From: Prevotella sp.
Lineage (GTDB): Bacteria; Bacteroidota; Bacteroidia; Bacteroidales; Bacteroidaceae
DNA: 33,173 nt
Direction of reading: 5' to 3'
Assembly (NCBI GenBank): GCA_017508965.1
Contig: JAFWQT010000145.1
Coordinates: 1-33,173 of the forward strand
Shown: positions 15,101 through 21,322 of the stretch, in pieces
How positions within the stretch are numbered: position 1 is the stretch's first letter
Layout: each line of letters begins with the position of its first letter
Position numbers and translations under genes: made by a program
The notes under the pieces: model-generated
Databases searched by the model: none
What the model saw: the letters and a program-made list of their open reading frames with translations, nothing else
What the model was told of the DNA's origin: nothing

Positions 15101-15166
15101 GGAGGCGGTCGTGGCGGTGGCTTCGGAGGTGGCGGCGGTTTCGGCGGCGGAAGAAGAGGCCGATGA
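12101..15166 (+). CDS. Outer-membrane beta-barrel protein (TonB-receptor-like, OMP_b-brl type)
   Basis: 1021 residues. A signal peptide (MRRIILLSLVWVMATQGWGQ) is followed by a carboxypeptidase-regulatory-like beta-sandwich (GQVVDRDTKDPIPQVTIQLL, about residues 25-105). Next is a plug-like region with LKNTTVTAQAARVTVVEDTTIYNAAAY and VSDDGSVTINGKKVKKIKVDGKEF. The rest is a long run of alternating aromatic strands typical of a 20-22-stranded barrel. Such proteins belong to the outer_membrane_beta-barrel family related to TonB-dependent receptors; the substrate is unknown. A Gly-rich loop (GFPGGGGGGRFGGG) sits near residue 285, and the last 50 residues are an RGG-type Gly/Arg tail. Barrels normally end in an aromatic residue used by the assembly machinery, so a flexible cationic tail after VYRMNVFG is notable. 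No SusD partner is next to it. Confidence 0.87.
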   Translation: MRRIILLSLVWVMATQGWGQNRQISGQVVDRDTKDPIPQVTIQLLSAADSAFVAGALTDDDGAFRLNATGNGRYILRFTSVGYQREHKNVTLKDTTNVNLGTVVMGADAIMLKNTTVTAQAARVTVVEDTTIYNAAAYRTPEGSVVEELVKKLPGAEVSDDGSVTINGKKVKKIKVDGKEFMTGDTKTAMKNLPTSIVDKVKTYDERSDLARITGIEDDDESTVLDFALKEGMHRGTFGNVDLGVGTKKRYSERAMGSYMNQKMRVVGLGSANNVGDRGFPGGGGGGRFGGGQNGLNASKMLGLNFNRESGQKKGGRGSALQFDGSLLWNHNDGDRQSATSTQNFVATASAFSNSLSQNFSRNNSLQGQMRLEWQPDTVWNVSMRANVNYSNNDGRSTSQDASYNMNPYDQDGITDPLAQQDELEQIDKMMVNARDNNSVSYSDNLSANISTMVNYKLNQYGRNVTVRGDVGYGNNESKNLSENEVELYQVKNYLETGDSTYVTRRYNLTPTKNWNYSLQATYSEPLTRRMFLQFNYQFRYRYNKSDRSTYDFSSNNPLMMGTIFGPNQPGSLLDAWNERYGGWDSYFTPLGHPVEYYESESLSRFSEYKNYIHDLRVTLRVIQEKYQLNIGVLMQPQRTHFVQRYYGHDADTVRNVLNVAPTMTFRYRWNRQKQLRLEYRGSSSQPSMGDLLDITDDSNPLDVTKGNPGLKPSFTHRFNLRFNNFIQSHTRFINANASWSTTLNSISNMVTYNPLTGGRLTQPENINGNWNASAGITYNQAIDSAGVWNISTATNYNYNHYVGYVSLQRNASSERNTTYTSSISERLQLSMRKDWYEVTLDGSCSYNHTRNLLQETGNLNTWQFSYGGSLNLYAPWGMSLSTDMHNQSRRGYSDATLNTNELIWNAQISQSFLKGRPLTVMLQFYDILNEMSNFSRSINAMRRSDTSYNSINSYAMLHVVYRMNVFGSREARRGMRGRNFGGFPGMPDGGGGRGGRGGFGGGRGGGFGGGGGFGGGRRGR

Positions 15167-15235
15167 AAAGAGAGAAAAATCTGGTTTTGTGAAGCGCTGA
15201 AAGTCAGCGGTTTATAAAAAAGATGAAAGAAATAT

Positions 15236-15277
15236 CGGTTGCGTCCAAACTCACTGGGCGCAACCGTTGTATATTTG
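15236..15277 (+). promoter_or_regulatory. Promoter of the M15 peptidase gene with a palindromic operator
   Basis: Palindrome CGGTTGCGTCCA (15236-15247), spacer AACTCAC, TGGGCGCAACCG (15255-15266): 12-bp arms with one non-Watson-Crick position. The shared core CGTCCA..TGGGCG ends 9 nt before the -7 box TATATTTG (15270-15277). No TTG lies at the -33 position. The VirE-type promoter has the same core, centre sequence, orientation and spacing. Confidence 0.65.
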
Positions 15278-15310
15278 CATCGTCAAAAGAAACACAGCGG
15301 GAGGCGAGAG

Positions 15311-15349
15311 GGTTTTCTTCTGCGGTGCGACTGCAGAACACCTGACGGC
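15311..15349. repeat. TCTGCGGT hairpin element, copy 3
   Basis: Stem TCTGCGGT/ACTGCAGA (one G-U pair in RNA) at 15319-15326 and 15330-15337, followed by ACACCTGACGGCC. It lies in the 5' leader of the M15 peptidase gene, in the forward orientation. Confidence 0.8.
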
Positions 15350-15377
15350 CTTTTCCCTGTGATATAATAGAAAAACC

Positions 15378-15899
15378 ATGAATAACACAACTATCAGAAA
15401 ACAACAATCAGAGCGGATGCTCACGCCACATTTCTCGCTTAGGGAGATGTGCGCCAATGGGACCGCCATCCGGCTCGGCATCAAGAATGAGCCGAGCGAA
15501 CAAGTGGTGAATAGCTTGCAACAGCTGTGCGAGCATGTGCTGGAACCCTTGCGGCAACGCTTCGGTGTGATCCGTATCACCAGTGGGTACCGCTGCGACA
15601 AACTTAACAGGGCCGTGGGCGGCGTGAAGAACTCGCAACACCGGTTGGGCGAGGCTGCCGACATCCACATCTCTGACATCGAGGTGGGCCGCAAGATGTT
15701 CCGCTATATCAAGGAGAACCTCGAGTTCGACCAGCTGCTCTTTGAACGTATCCGCGAGAACGGCGTGTGCTGGTTGCATGTGAGTTATAAAAACCCCTCC
15801 CCCAACCCCTCCCGAGGGAGGGGAGTCAGGAACCGGAGGCAGGCGATTGACAACTATGTGGCACCGCCGAGAGCGGAGGAACTTCAGTGGGCATACTAA
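15378..15899 (+). CDS. M15-family (D-Ala-D-Ala carboxypeptidase-like) peptidase
   Basis: 173 residues of the Peptidase_M15_3 type. The core has RITSGYRCDKLNRAVGGV and SQHRLGEAADIH, with zinc ligands read as His88, Asp95 and His134 (WLHVSY). No signal peptide is evident. Relatives cleave peptidoglycan cross-links or stem peptides and, in Bacteroidetes, often occur with an HU-like gene and a tiny smalltalk protein, as here. A CCCTCCCT-type palindrome is inserted in frame after SYK, adding about 12 residues (NPSPNPSRGRGV) before NRRQAIDNY. The insertion follows the last zinc ligand, so activity may be kept. The stop codon TAA is also the first bases of the following hexamer array. Confidence 0.87.
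   Translation: MNNTTIRKQQSERMLTPHFSLREMCANGTAIRLGIKNEPSEQVVNSLQQLCEHVLEPLRQRFGVIRITSGYRCDKLNRAVGGVKNSQHRLGEAADIHISDIEVGRKMFRYIKENLEFDQLLFERIRENGVCWLHVSYKNPSPNPSRGRGVRNRRQAIDNYVAPPRAEELQWAY
15793..15828. repeat. CCCTCCCT-type palindromic element in the M15 peptidase gene
   Basis: A variant with arms CCCCTCCC/GGGAGGGG around GA, preceded by CCCCTCCCCCAA. It is translated as NPSPNPSRGRGV. Confidence 0.8.
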
Positions 15900-16011
15900 C
15901 GATAACGATGACGATAACCTTAACCTTAACGCTAACCTTAACGCTAACCTTAACGCTAACCTTAACCTTAACGCTAACCTTAACGCTAACGCTAACCTTA
16001 ACGCTAACGTT
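15898..16011 (+). repeat. Hexamer array between the M15 peptidase and HU-like genes
   Basis: About 19 units, mostly AACCTT and AACGCT alternating in blocks, with AACGAT and GACGAT at the start. In the phase of the peptidase gene the first unit reads TAA, so here the array ends a gene rather than extending it. The stretch 15900-16123 holds no gene. Confidence 0.85.
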
Positions 16012-16070
16012 ATTCTCTCAACATTAACCTTTATTATTTAACCTTAATTTATTAACACAAACCCTCCTAT

Positions 16071-16105
16071 CTCCCTCCCTAAACAGGGAGGGCTGGGGTG
16101 GGTCT
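16071..16105. repeat. CCCTCCCT palindromic element in the HU-like gene leader
   Basis: CTCCCTCCCTAAACAGGGAG followed by the GGCTGGGGTGGGTCT tail, ending 18 nt before the ATG at 16124. A hairpin this close to the start could affect translation. Confidence 0.85.
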
Positions 16106-16123
16106 CTTTAAAATTTTATTTCT

Positions 16124-16576
16124 ATGGTATTTTACAAATTGATTCAGAACCAGAATGAGGAAATGGCGAAGGCCTACCAGAAGTGGTACGCCTATCCCGT
16201 AGTGACCGAAACCGTTGACCTGGACTACATCGCAGATCGTATCCAGCGTAACTCTACCGCCAAGAAGAGCGATGCCAAGGCCGTGCTGACCGAGATGGTG
16301 GAGGTGATGACCGACTGTCTGCAGAATTCGCAGCGCGTGAAGATCGAGGGACTGGGCGCATTCAAGATCGGCCTGAGTTCCAGGGGCGCAGACTCTGAGG
16401 AGGACTTCAACGTGAACGAGAACGTGAAGAGCGTGCGCATCATCTTCCAGCCCGAGACCACTACCGATGCTGCTACCCACAAGCGCTCGAAGAAGATGCT
16501 GCAGAACGTCAAGCTGAGCAACATCAGCGGTTTCACCGCGAAGAAGGCTGACGGTGCTGACGACCAGAATCCTTAA
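16124..16576 (+). CDS. HU-like (HU/IHF superfamily) DNA-binding protein, second copy
   Basis: 150 residues starting MVFYKLIQNQNEEMAKAYQK. The HU core is DLDYIADRIQRNSTAKKSDAKAVLTEMVEVMTDCL followed by VKIEGLGAFKIGLSS, and NVKSVRIIFQPE forms the returning strand. The C-terminal third is lysine-rich (HKRSKKM and onward), as in the longer HU-like proteins of Bacteroidetes. It is related in layout to the 135-residue protein at 6433-6840 but diverged in sequence. It lies between the M15 peptidase gene and a smalltalk-like gene, a grouping I recall as common in Bacteroidales. Its job, architectural DNA binding at a local site or nucleoid packing, is inferred from the family. Confidence 0.87.
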   Translation: MVFYKLIQNQNEEMAKAYQKWYAYPVVTETVDLDYIADRIQRNSTAKKSDAKAVLTEMVEVMTDCLQNSQRVKIEGLGAFKIGLSSRGADSEEDFNVNENVKSVRIIFQPETTTDAATHKRSKKMLQNVKLSNISGFTAKKADGADDQNP

Positions 16577-16596
16577 TTCAGCCGGGGATAGGCGAT

Positions 16597-16627
16597 GGTG
16601 CGGTACGACCGCACCACACCTGACGGC
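16597..16627. repeat. TCTGCGGT hairpin element, copy 4, with compensatory stem changes
   Basis: The stem is GGTGCGGT/ACCGCACC (16597-16604 and 16608-16615) with loop ACG, then ACACCTGACGGCC. Relative to copies 1 and 2, TCT at the outer stem has become GGT and AGA has become ACC, so pairing is kept. It lies between the HU-like and smalltalk-like genes. Confidence 0.8.
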
Positions 16628-16664
16628 CTTTGCGGCAGATTGTTAAACCTTAATGAATGAAATG

Positions 16665-16757
16665 ATGAAAAACTTGAACTGGAAGAAAATCGTAGAGTTT
16701 GCCATCGCCGTGCTGACCGCCCTGCTGGGTGTGCTGGGGGCTAGCGCGATGAGCTGA
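16665..16757 (+). CDS. Smalltalk-like 30-residue membrane peptide
   Basis: A very small gene: MKNLNWKKIVEFAIAVLTAL followed by LGVLGASAMS. A short basic/aromatic N-terminus (K, W, KK) precedes one hydrophobic helix of about 17 residues. This is the layout of the Bacteroidales smalltalk family (a W-K-x-I motif, then V-[IL]-x-A-L-x-A-L). In-frame ATGs at 16653 and 16662 would add 4 or 1 residues. It lies 88 nt after the HU-like gene, on the same strand and after a hairpin. Function is unknown; a membrane peptide beside a peptidoglycan peptidase suggests an envelope role, which is inference. Confidence 0.75.
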   Translation: MKNLNWKKIVEFAIAVLTALLGVLGASAMS

Positions 16758-16800
16758 AGACTTTGAGCGGATGAATGGGGCGGGGGCGGCGCGAGGGAAC

Positions 16801-17904
16801 TTATTTTGTGTCCTCGATGGCCTTTCGCAGAGCCATGATGTAGCCCTTTCCAAACTTCTGGTCGGGTTCCATGTAGTTGCCCTCGCCCCATTCGTTCCAT
16901 GATTTCAGGATGACAATCTGACGGTTTTCCGGCTTTTGCCTGACGATGTCCAGCAGTTGGCGGGCATGCCGGTAGAAACCGTCGGGCGACGAATTGTAGA
17001 AAAGGCTTTTGGTGTTTAGGCCGAATCTGGGGCTGTTGTCCCACTGGGGGATGAGTTCCGGGATATAGAATTCGTCGTAGTCTTCTTTCTCAACGAACGA
17101 AGGGTAGCATTTCTCGTAGTCAAGTGCAAACTTTGGGATACCGAGAAATGTTTTTCTAAGATGCCTGACAATGCGCTCTTTGCGGATTTGCCATTTGGTC
17201 TTACTTCTTGTGGTATAACCCCGATGATTATAGACCTTGTCGTGGGCTACAGCGTCAATTCCCCTAGCTTTTAATTCTTCCTTTGACTGCCTGGGACTGG
17301 CATTGCCTGCAAGAAAGAGCCCAGGGAATCCAGCTTCCTTGGTCCATTCTTTGAACCATGTGATATAATCCTGGGGAACCTGGTTGATGATGTGCAGGAA
17401 CAGGAAGGGCTTACCGTCTATCTTCAGGTATCTCGGATCTCTGAAGGCTTTCAGCAAGAGTTCGAAATGCTGGCGGGCATCTTCTTTTCCCGGGTAGGTT
17501 TGTTCGATGAGTATCCTGTCTTCGTCGGTAAGCGACCAGCCCTTGGCATACCAGCTGTGGTTGGCCCATCCCAGACAAAAGGGGAAGTCGGGTTTTCCGG
17601 AAGCCAGCACCTCGTCGAAGATGCTTTCCAACAGCCTTTTGCCGTTTCCGAGCCAGTAGTGCCAGTAGCAGAAAGCAGTGACTCCAGCCTCGCGGGCCAG
17701 TTGTGCCTGTCTCTCACGGATTTCAGGGTCGCGCAGGTCGTAGTAGCCCAGGTCGGCAGGAATGCGCGGCTGGTCGTGTCCCTTGAACAAAGGTTTGGCC
17801 TTGCGCACATTGGTCCATTCGGTAAAACCCTTTCCCCACCATTCGTCATTTTCCTTGATGGTGTGGAACTGGGGCAGATAGAAAGCGATGATTTTAGGGC
17901 TCAT
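16801..17904 (-). CDS. WbsX-like glycan biosynthesis protein (GH99-like domain)
   Basis: 367 residues. It starts MSPKIIAFYLPQFHTIKEND and continues WWGKGFTEWTNVRKAKPLFKGH, QPRIPADLGYYDLRD, TAFCYWHYWLGNGKRLLE and FCLGWANHSW, and ends near IVILKSWNEWGEGNYMEPD. These are the signature blocks of the Glyco_tran_WbsX family, found in O-antigen and capsule loci and with a GH99-like TIM-barrel fold. The exact reaction is not known. It is the last gene of the leftward glycan operon, 7 nt after the GT11 gene, and meets the smalltalk gene tail to tail across 43 nt in which I see no clear terminator. Confidence 0.88.
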   Translation of the reverse strand: MSPKIIAFYLPQFHTIKENDEWWGKGFTEWTNVRKAKPLFKGHDQPRIPADLGYYDLRDPEIRERQAQLAREAGVTAFCYWHYWLGNGKRLLESIFDEVLASGKPDFPFCLGWANHSWYAKGWSLTDEDRILIEQTYPGKEDARQHFELLLKAFRDPRYLKIDGKPFLFLHIINQVPQDYITWFKEWTKEAGFPGLFLAGNASPRQSKEELKARGIDAVAHDKVYNHRGYTTRSKTKWQIRKERIVRHLRKTFLGIPKFALDYEKCYPSFVEKEDYDEFYIPELIPQWDNSPRFGLNTKSLFYNSSPDGFYRHARQLLDIVRQKPENRQIVILKSWNEWGEGNYMEPDQKFGKGYIMALRKAIEDTK

Positions 17905-17911
17905 TTGTGTT

Positions 17912-18820
17912 TTAGATTTTAATCCATTCGTCGGGTAGGATGTCCTGTTCGGCGAAGAAGGTATTGATCGGGTTGCAGTAAGTTTTTGGGGCGACGACTA
18001 TTTTCCGGGGATTGGGATTCAGCCATGCTCCCCACCAGCTGTAGGTGCTGTTGGCGATAATGTTGTGGCAACAGCAACTCATGAGTTGCATATCCCTGAA
18101 ACTGCGAGGACCCGAAACAGGGTTCCAGTCGACGACCGTGAAGTCCTTCAGGAACCTCATGTTTTGCGCCACCCACTGGTGGTTGTCGGTGAAGACATAG
18201 AAAACAGGATGAGCGACATACTGGCGAATATAGTCGATGGCATTCTGATAGTAATCCACATCGCAGATGCCGCAGCCCAGCACTTTTGACTCCACGTAGT
18301 CAGGACTTTTGCGCAGATGGATGGAAACGGAATGCTCGTTGGCCATCTGTCTGGCCAGTGACTTGTTGCGAGGTTCGTCGAAAGGCAGGAAGGAGAACTG
18401 CCTGCGGATGTCGTCCGCGCAGTGTATGAAGTATTTTTCTGATTGCCAGTGGCCCCGGTAGATGCAGTTGCCGGTGGCGAATTTCTCCATGCCCTCACTG
18501 TAGGCATAGCGTTTCTCGAAGATGTATTTCTCGATGCCCAGTTTTCTGAGCAGTCTGGGAAAGAAAAAGGCAAGACGATGGTCTTTTATCTTCTTTCGTT
18601 CCTCAGGACTGAGATAGACCAGACGGAAACGGCCTTTTGGCATCGGTCTGATTTCAATATGGGGAAAGGCATCCTGAAGCCTGATAAATTCATGGGGCAT
18701 CGCAGGCTTATAGTTCGTCTGGTCGAAACAGATGTCGAGTCCTTTAGCCTCCAGTCCTCTTCCGAAGGCATAGTGGAACATCTGGTTGGCCAGTCCCTGG
18801 TGGATATTTACGGCTATCAT
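17912..18820 (-). CDS. GT11-family (alpha-1,2-fucosyltransferase-like) glycosyltransferase
   Basis: 302 residues, starting MIAVNIHQGLANQMFHYAFG, the usual GT11 N-terminus (GLGNQMFQYA in relatives). The donor-binding region reads VSIHLRKSPDYVES, equivalent to the HxRRGDY block. FYVFTDNHQWV and IIANSTYSWWGAWLNPNPRKIVVAPKTY are conserved C-terminal motifs. Members transfer L-fucose from GDP-fucose, commonly to galactose in alpha-1,2 linkage. No GDP-fucose synthesis genes are seen in the window, so the donor must come from elsewhere. The gene overlaps the GT4 gene by 4 nt (ATGA), implying coupled translation. Confidence 0.88.
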   Translation of the reverse strand: MIAVNIHQGLANQMFHYAFGRGLEAKGLDICFDQTNYKPAMPHEFIRLQDAFPHIEIRPMPKGRFRLVYLSPEERKKIKDHRLAFFFPRLLRKLGIEKYIFEKRYAYSEGMEKFATGNCIYRGHWQSEKYFIHCADDIRRQFSFLPFDEPRNKSLARQMANEHSVSIHLRKSPDYVESKVLGCGICDVDYYQNAIDYIRQYVAHPVFYVFTDNHQWVAQNMRFLKDFTVVDWNPVSGPRSFRDMQLMSCCCHNIIANSTYSWWGAWLNPNPRKIVVAPKTYCNPINTFFAEQDILPDEWIKI

Positions 18821-20052
18821 GGTTCGTGTTGTTGGAGGATTTTATGGTATAGAGTCAAGTATTGCCGGGCAATCACGTCGTAGGAAAAGCGGCGGCGAAG
18901 ATCCCGGATGATGGTGTCTTTGTCGTATGACTTCTGCATAGCCTGTAGGATTCCCTTTTGTAGCGCCTCGACGGTGAAATCGTCGCAGACGATGCCATTA
19001 TCCGGGTTGATGAGGTCGCGGGCTCCACTGCATGGGAAAGCAACGACCGGAGTGCCACAGGCCATGGCTTCGAGGGGAGTCTGGGCAAAGGCTTCTTGGA
19101 ATGATGGTAGCACAAAGAAATCGGCGGCAGAATAGTATTGCGACAGAGTGGGACATTCGGAAACGAATCCTTCGCAGCGGATCTCGAACGTGGCAGACGG
19201 TTTCTCCTTGTAGCGCCCTAAGCAGACGAGCAGGATGTCGGACCGTTGAAGCCGTTCCAGTGCAGCAATGAGTTGGCGGAGTCCCTTGCGGTCTTCGGTG
19301 ATGGTGTAGGCTGAGAAAAGGAATATCACCTTGTCTGCTGGCAGTGAAAGAGCGCGGCGGGCCACAGAGGGAGGCATGGACTTGAAGCTTTCTTCATCGA
19401 AACCATTGAAAATCAGGGTGGAAGGATAGCTTTTTAAAAGGGTGTTCGACTTGAAAAACTCAGCCATCATGGTGGAGATGGCTACGAGATGGATGGATTT
19501 TGCTGACTGATAGGCTTTCTGCTTGATACGGGCCAGGCGACTGTCTAACCGCCGGAAAGACTCAGGTGCCGATGCTCTCCACAGCGCGTAATGGAAACCG
19601 CCATAGCCCGGATTCTCGTCGTGGATGGTCCAGACGATGGGCTTGTCCACGTTTTTGAAGAAAGAAGGGTAGTCCACAAATCCCCCTATCCAGTGGAGAT
19701 GCACGATGTCGGCCTCCCGAATCCAGGAATGGCAGGACAGACGGGTGTACGTGGTGAGGGGAGAGGTGAAGGTCCCTGCCTTATAGAGGGTTCGCTGTCG
19801 GGCTATCTTCCGCGCATATCTCAGTGAGCGGGGCCATAGTCTCAGGAGTTTCAGCAGCACCTGACATTTCTTGATGAACCAGTTGTCCGACCACGGATAA
19901 GCGAAGGGAACCACATCGACAGATTCGGAAGGAATGCCTTTGGCGATGACGGCACGCGTCTCCACCCCAAGACGGCTTGTTGCCTTGATGATGCGGACGG
20001 CACAAAGTCCGGCTCCGCCCTCCTGGGCCGTGAAGACATGGACCACTTTCAT
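18817..20052 (-). CDS. GT4-family glycosyltransferase
   Basis: 411 residues with a GT-B fold. The N-terminus MKVVHVFTAQEGGAGLCAVRI has the Gly-rich acceptor-side loop, and IVHLHWIGGFVDYPSF and VWTIHDENPGYGG are typical of Bacteroidetes GT4 enzymes. The C-terminal half has KVIFLFSAY, LVCLGRYKEKPS and the E-x7-E donor-binding motif region SFQEAFAQTPLEAMACGTPVVAF. It would add one sugar to the glycan exported by the adjacent ABC transporter; the sugar cannot be read from sequence. It overlaps wzt by 4 nt at its start and the GT11 gene by 4 nt at its end. Confidence 0.88.
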   Translation of the reverse strand: MKVVHVFTAQEGGAGLCAVRIIKATSRLGVETRAVIAKGIPSESVDVVPFAYPWSDNWFIKKCQVLLKLLRLWPRSLRYARKIARQRTLYKAGTFTSPLTTYTRLSCHSWIREADIVHLHWIGGFVDYPSFFKNVDKPIVWTIHDENPGYGGFHYALWRASAPESFRRLDSRLARIKQKAYQSAKSIHLVAISTMMAEFFKSNTLLKSYPSTLIFNGFDEESFKSMPPSVARRALSLPADKVIFLFSAYTITEDRKGLRQLIAALERLQRSDILLVCLGRYKEKPSATFEIRCEGFVSECPTLSQYYSAADFFVLPSFQEAFAQTPLEAMACGTPVVAFPCSGARDLINPDNGIVCDDFTVEALQKGILQAMQKSYDKDTIIRDLRRRFSYDVIARQYLTLYHKILQQHEP

Positions 20053-21311
20053 GCTGAAGATTCCTCTGTAACTTGTGGGTTAAACATGATAAAACCATTG
20101 TTGGCATGGTTGTATTTCAGGAATTCGGTTCCATTGTCGTAAACGGTGAAGGTGCATGTGTCCTGCCTGTCGTAGTAGCTGATGTTGGGAATATGGATGG
20201 CCACGTGAATCAGATATTTGTTGGGCAGCAGCACCCCAGCCCGATAGCGCAGCGAAAAGGTCTTCTCGTCGTCCATATCGCTGAGGGGGATCTCTGCATT
20301 ACAGATGCGGGTGCGGTTGAGTGTCATGATGATGATGCTGACAACGGTCTTCGGGTCGAGGCTGGTTCCTGCCTTTCTGCGTATCTTAAGACGGAGAGAG
20401 ATGTCCTCGGCAAAGGAAAAGATGCCCTCCGAAGGTTTCCCCTGATTAGTGAAACCGACGGACGAGACATAGACCCCCGTCTTGGCATGGTCCTCGTTTT
20501 GCGTGAAACGGAAATCAGAATTGCCGCTGTTCAGGTATTCGGCAACGGTTGACATGATGTCGCCCTCGTATTTGATCATGCCGTTTTCCAGCAACACCCC
20601 TTTCTGGCAAAGGTTGAGCATGGAGTCCATATTGTGACTGACAAAGAGGACTGTTCGCCCGCCACCTTGCGAAATGTCCTGCATCTTGCCGATGGCCTTT
20701 TTCTGGAATTCGGCATCGCCAACGGCCAACACCTCATCGACAACAAGAATCTCGGGTTCGAGATGGGCAGCCACAGCGAAGCCCAGACGGACGCGCATGC
20801 CCGAGGAATAGCGTTTCACGGGTGTGTCTATATATCGTTCACATCCGCTAAAATCAACGATTTCATCGAGCTTCCGGGTGATTTCATCCTTTGTCATTCC
20901 CATGATGGCTCCGTTCAGATAGATATTCTCACGGCCTGTCATCTCTGGGTGAAAACCGGTTCCAACCTCCAAAAGCGATGCAATGCGTCCGCGAATGCGG
21001 ATTTCGCCAGTGGTGGGTGTGGTGACGCGGGAGAGTATTTTAAGGAGTGTGCTCTTGCCGGCGCCGTTCTTCCCTATGATGCCTACCACTTCGCCTTCGG
21101 CCACAGAGAAATTAATGTTTTTCAGAGCCCAGACATAGTCGCTATGTCCGCGATGGGCACGGTCGTTGGTCTCTCCGACTTTCAGGTACGGGTCTTCGCG
21201 GTGGAGGACGTTCATGGCCCACCAGCGGTTAAGGTCGTGGCTGATGGTGCCTGTGGAGACCAGTCCCAGCCGATATTGTTTGCCTACGTTCTCGAATTCT
21301 ACAGCGTTCAT
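20049..21311 (-). CDS. wzt: ABC transporter ATP-binding protein for polysaccharide export (Wzt-like)
   Basis: 420 residues from ATG 21309-21311. An open frame extends further upstream, but that part lies in another frame of wzm. Walker A GKNGAGKS is at 80-87, signature YSSGMRVRL at 168-176, Walker B ILVVDE at 188-193 and switch His226 (VSHNM). The N-terminal domain is the O-antigen/teichoic acid exporter type. A C-terminal beta-sandwich of about 150 residues (VYVSSVGFTNQG to NNGFIMFNPQV) matches the carbohydrate-binding domain of Wzt proteins that recognise a capped glycan end. With Wzm, encoded 11 nt upstream, it would export lipid-linked polymer across the inner membrane. Confidence 0.93.
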   Translation of the reverse strand: MNAVEFENVGKQYRLGLVSTGTISHDLNRWWAMNVLHREDPYLKVGETNDRAHRGHSDYVWALKNINFSVAEGEVVGIIGKNGAGKSTLLKILSRVTTPTTGEIRIRGRIASLLEVGTGFHPEMTGRENIYLNGAIMGMTKDEITRKLDEIVDFSGCERYIDTPVKRYSSGMRVRLGFAVAAHLEPEILVVDEVLAVGDAEFQKKAIGKMQDISQGGGRTVLFVSHNMDSMLNLCQKGVLLENGMIKYEGDIMSTVAEYLNSGNSDFRFTQNEDHAKTGVYVSSVGFTNQGKPSEGIFSFAEDISLRLKIRRKAGTSLDPKTVVSIIIMTLNRTRICNAEIPLSDMDDEKTFSLRYRAGVLLPNKYLIHVAIHIPNISYYDRQDTCTFTVYDNGTEFLKYNHANNGFIMFNPQVTEESSA

Positions 21312-21322
21312 AACTTTCCAAA

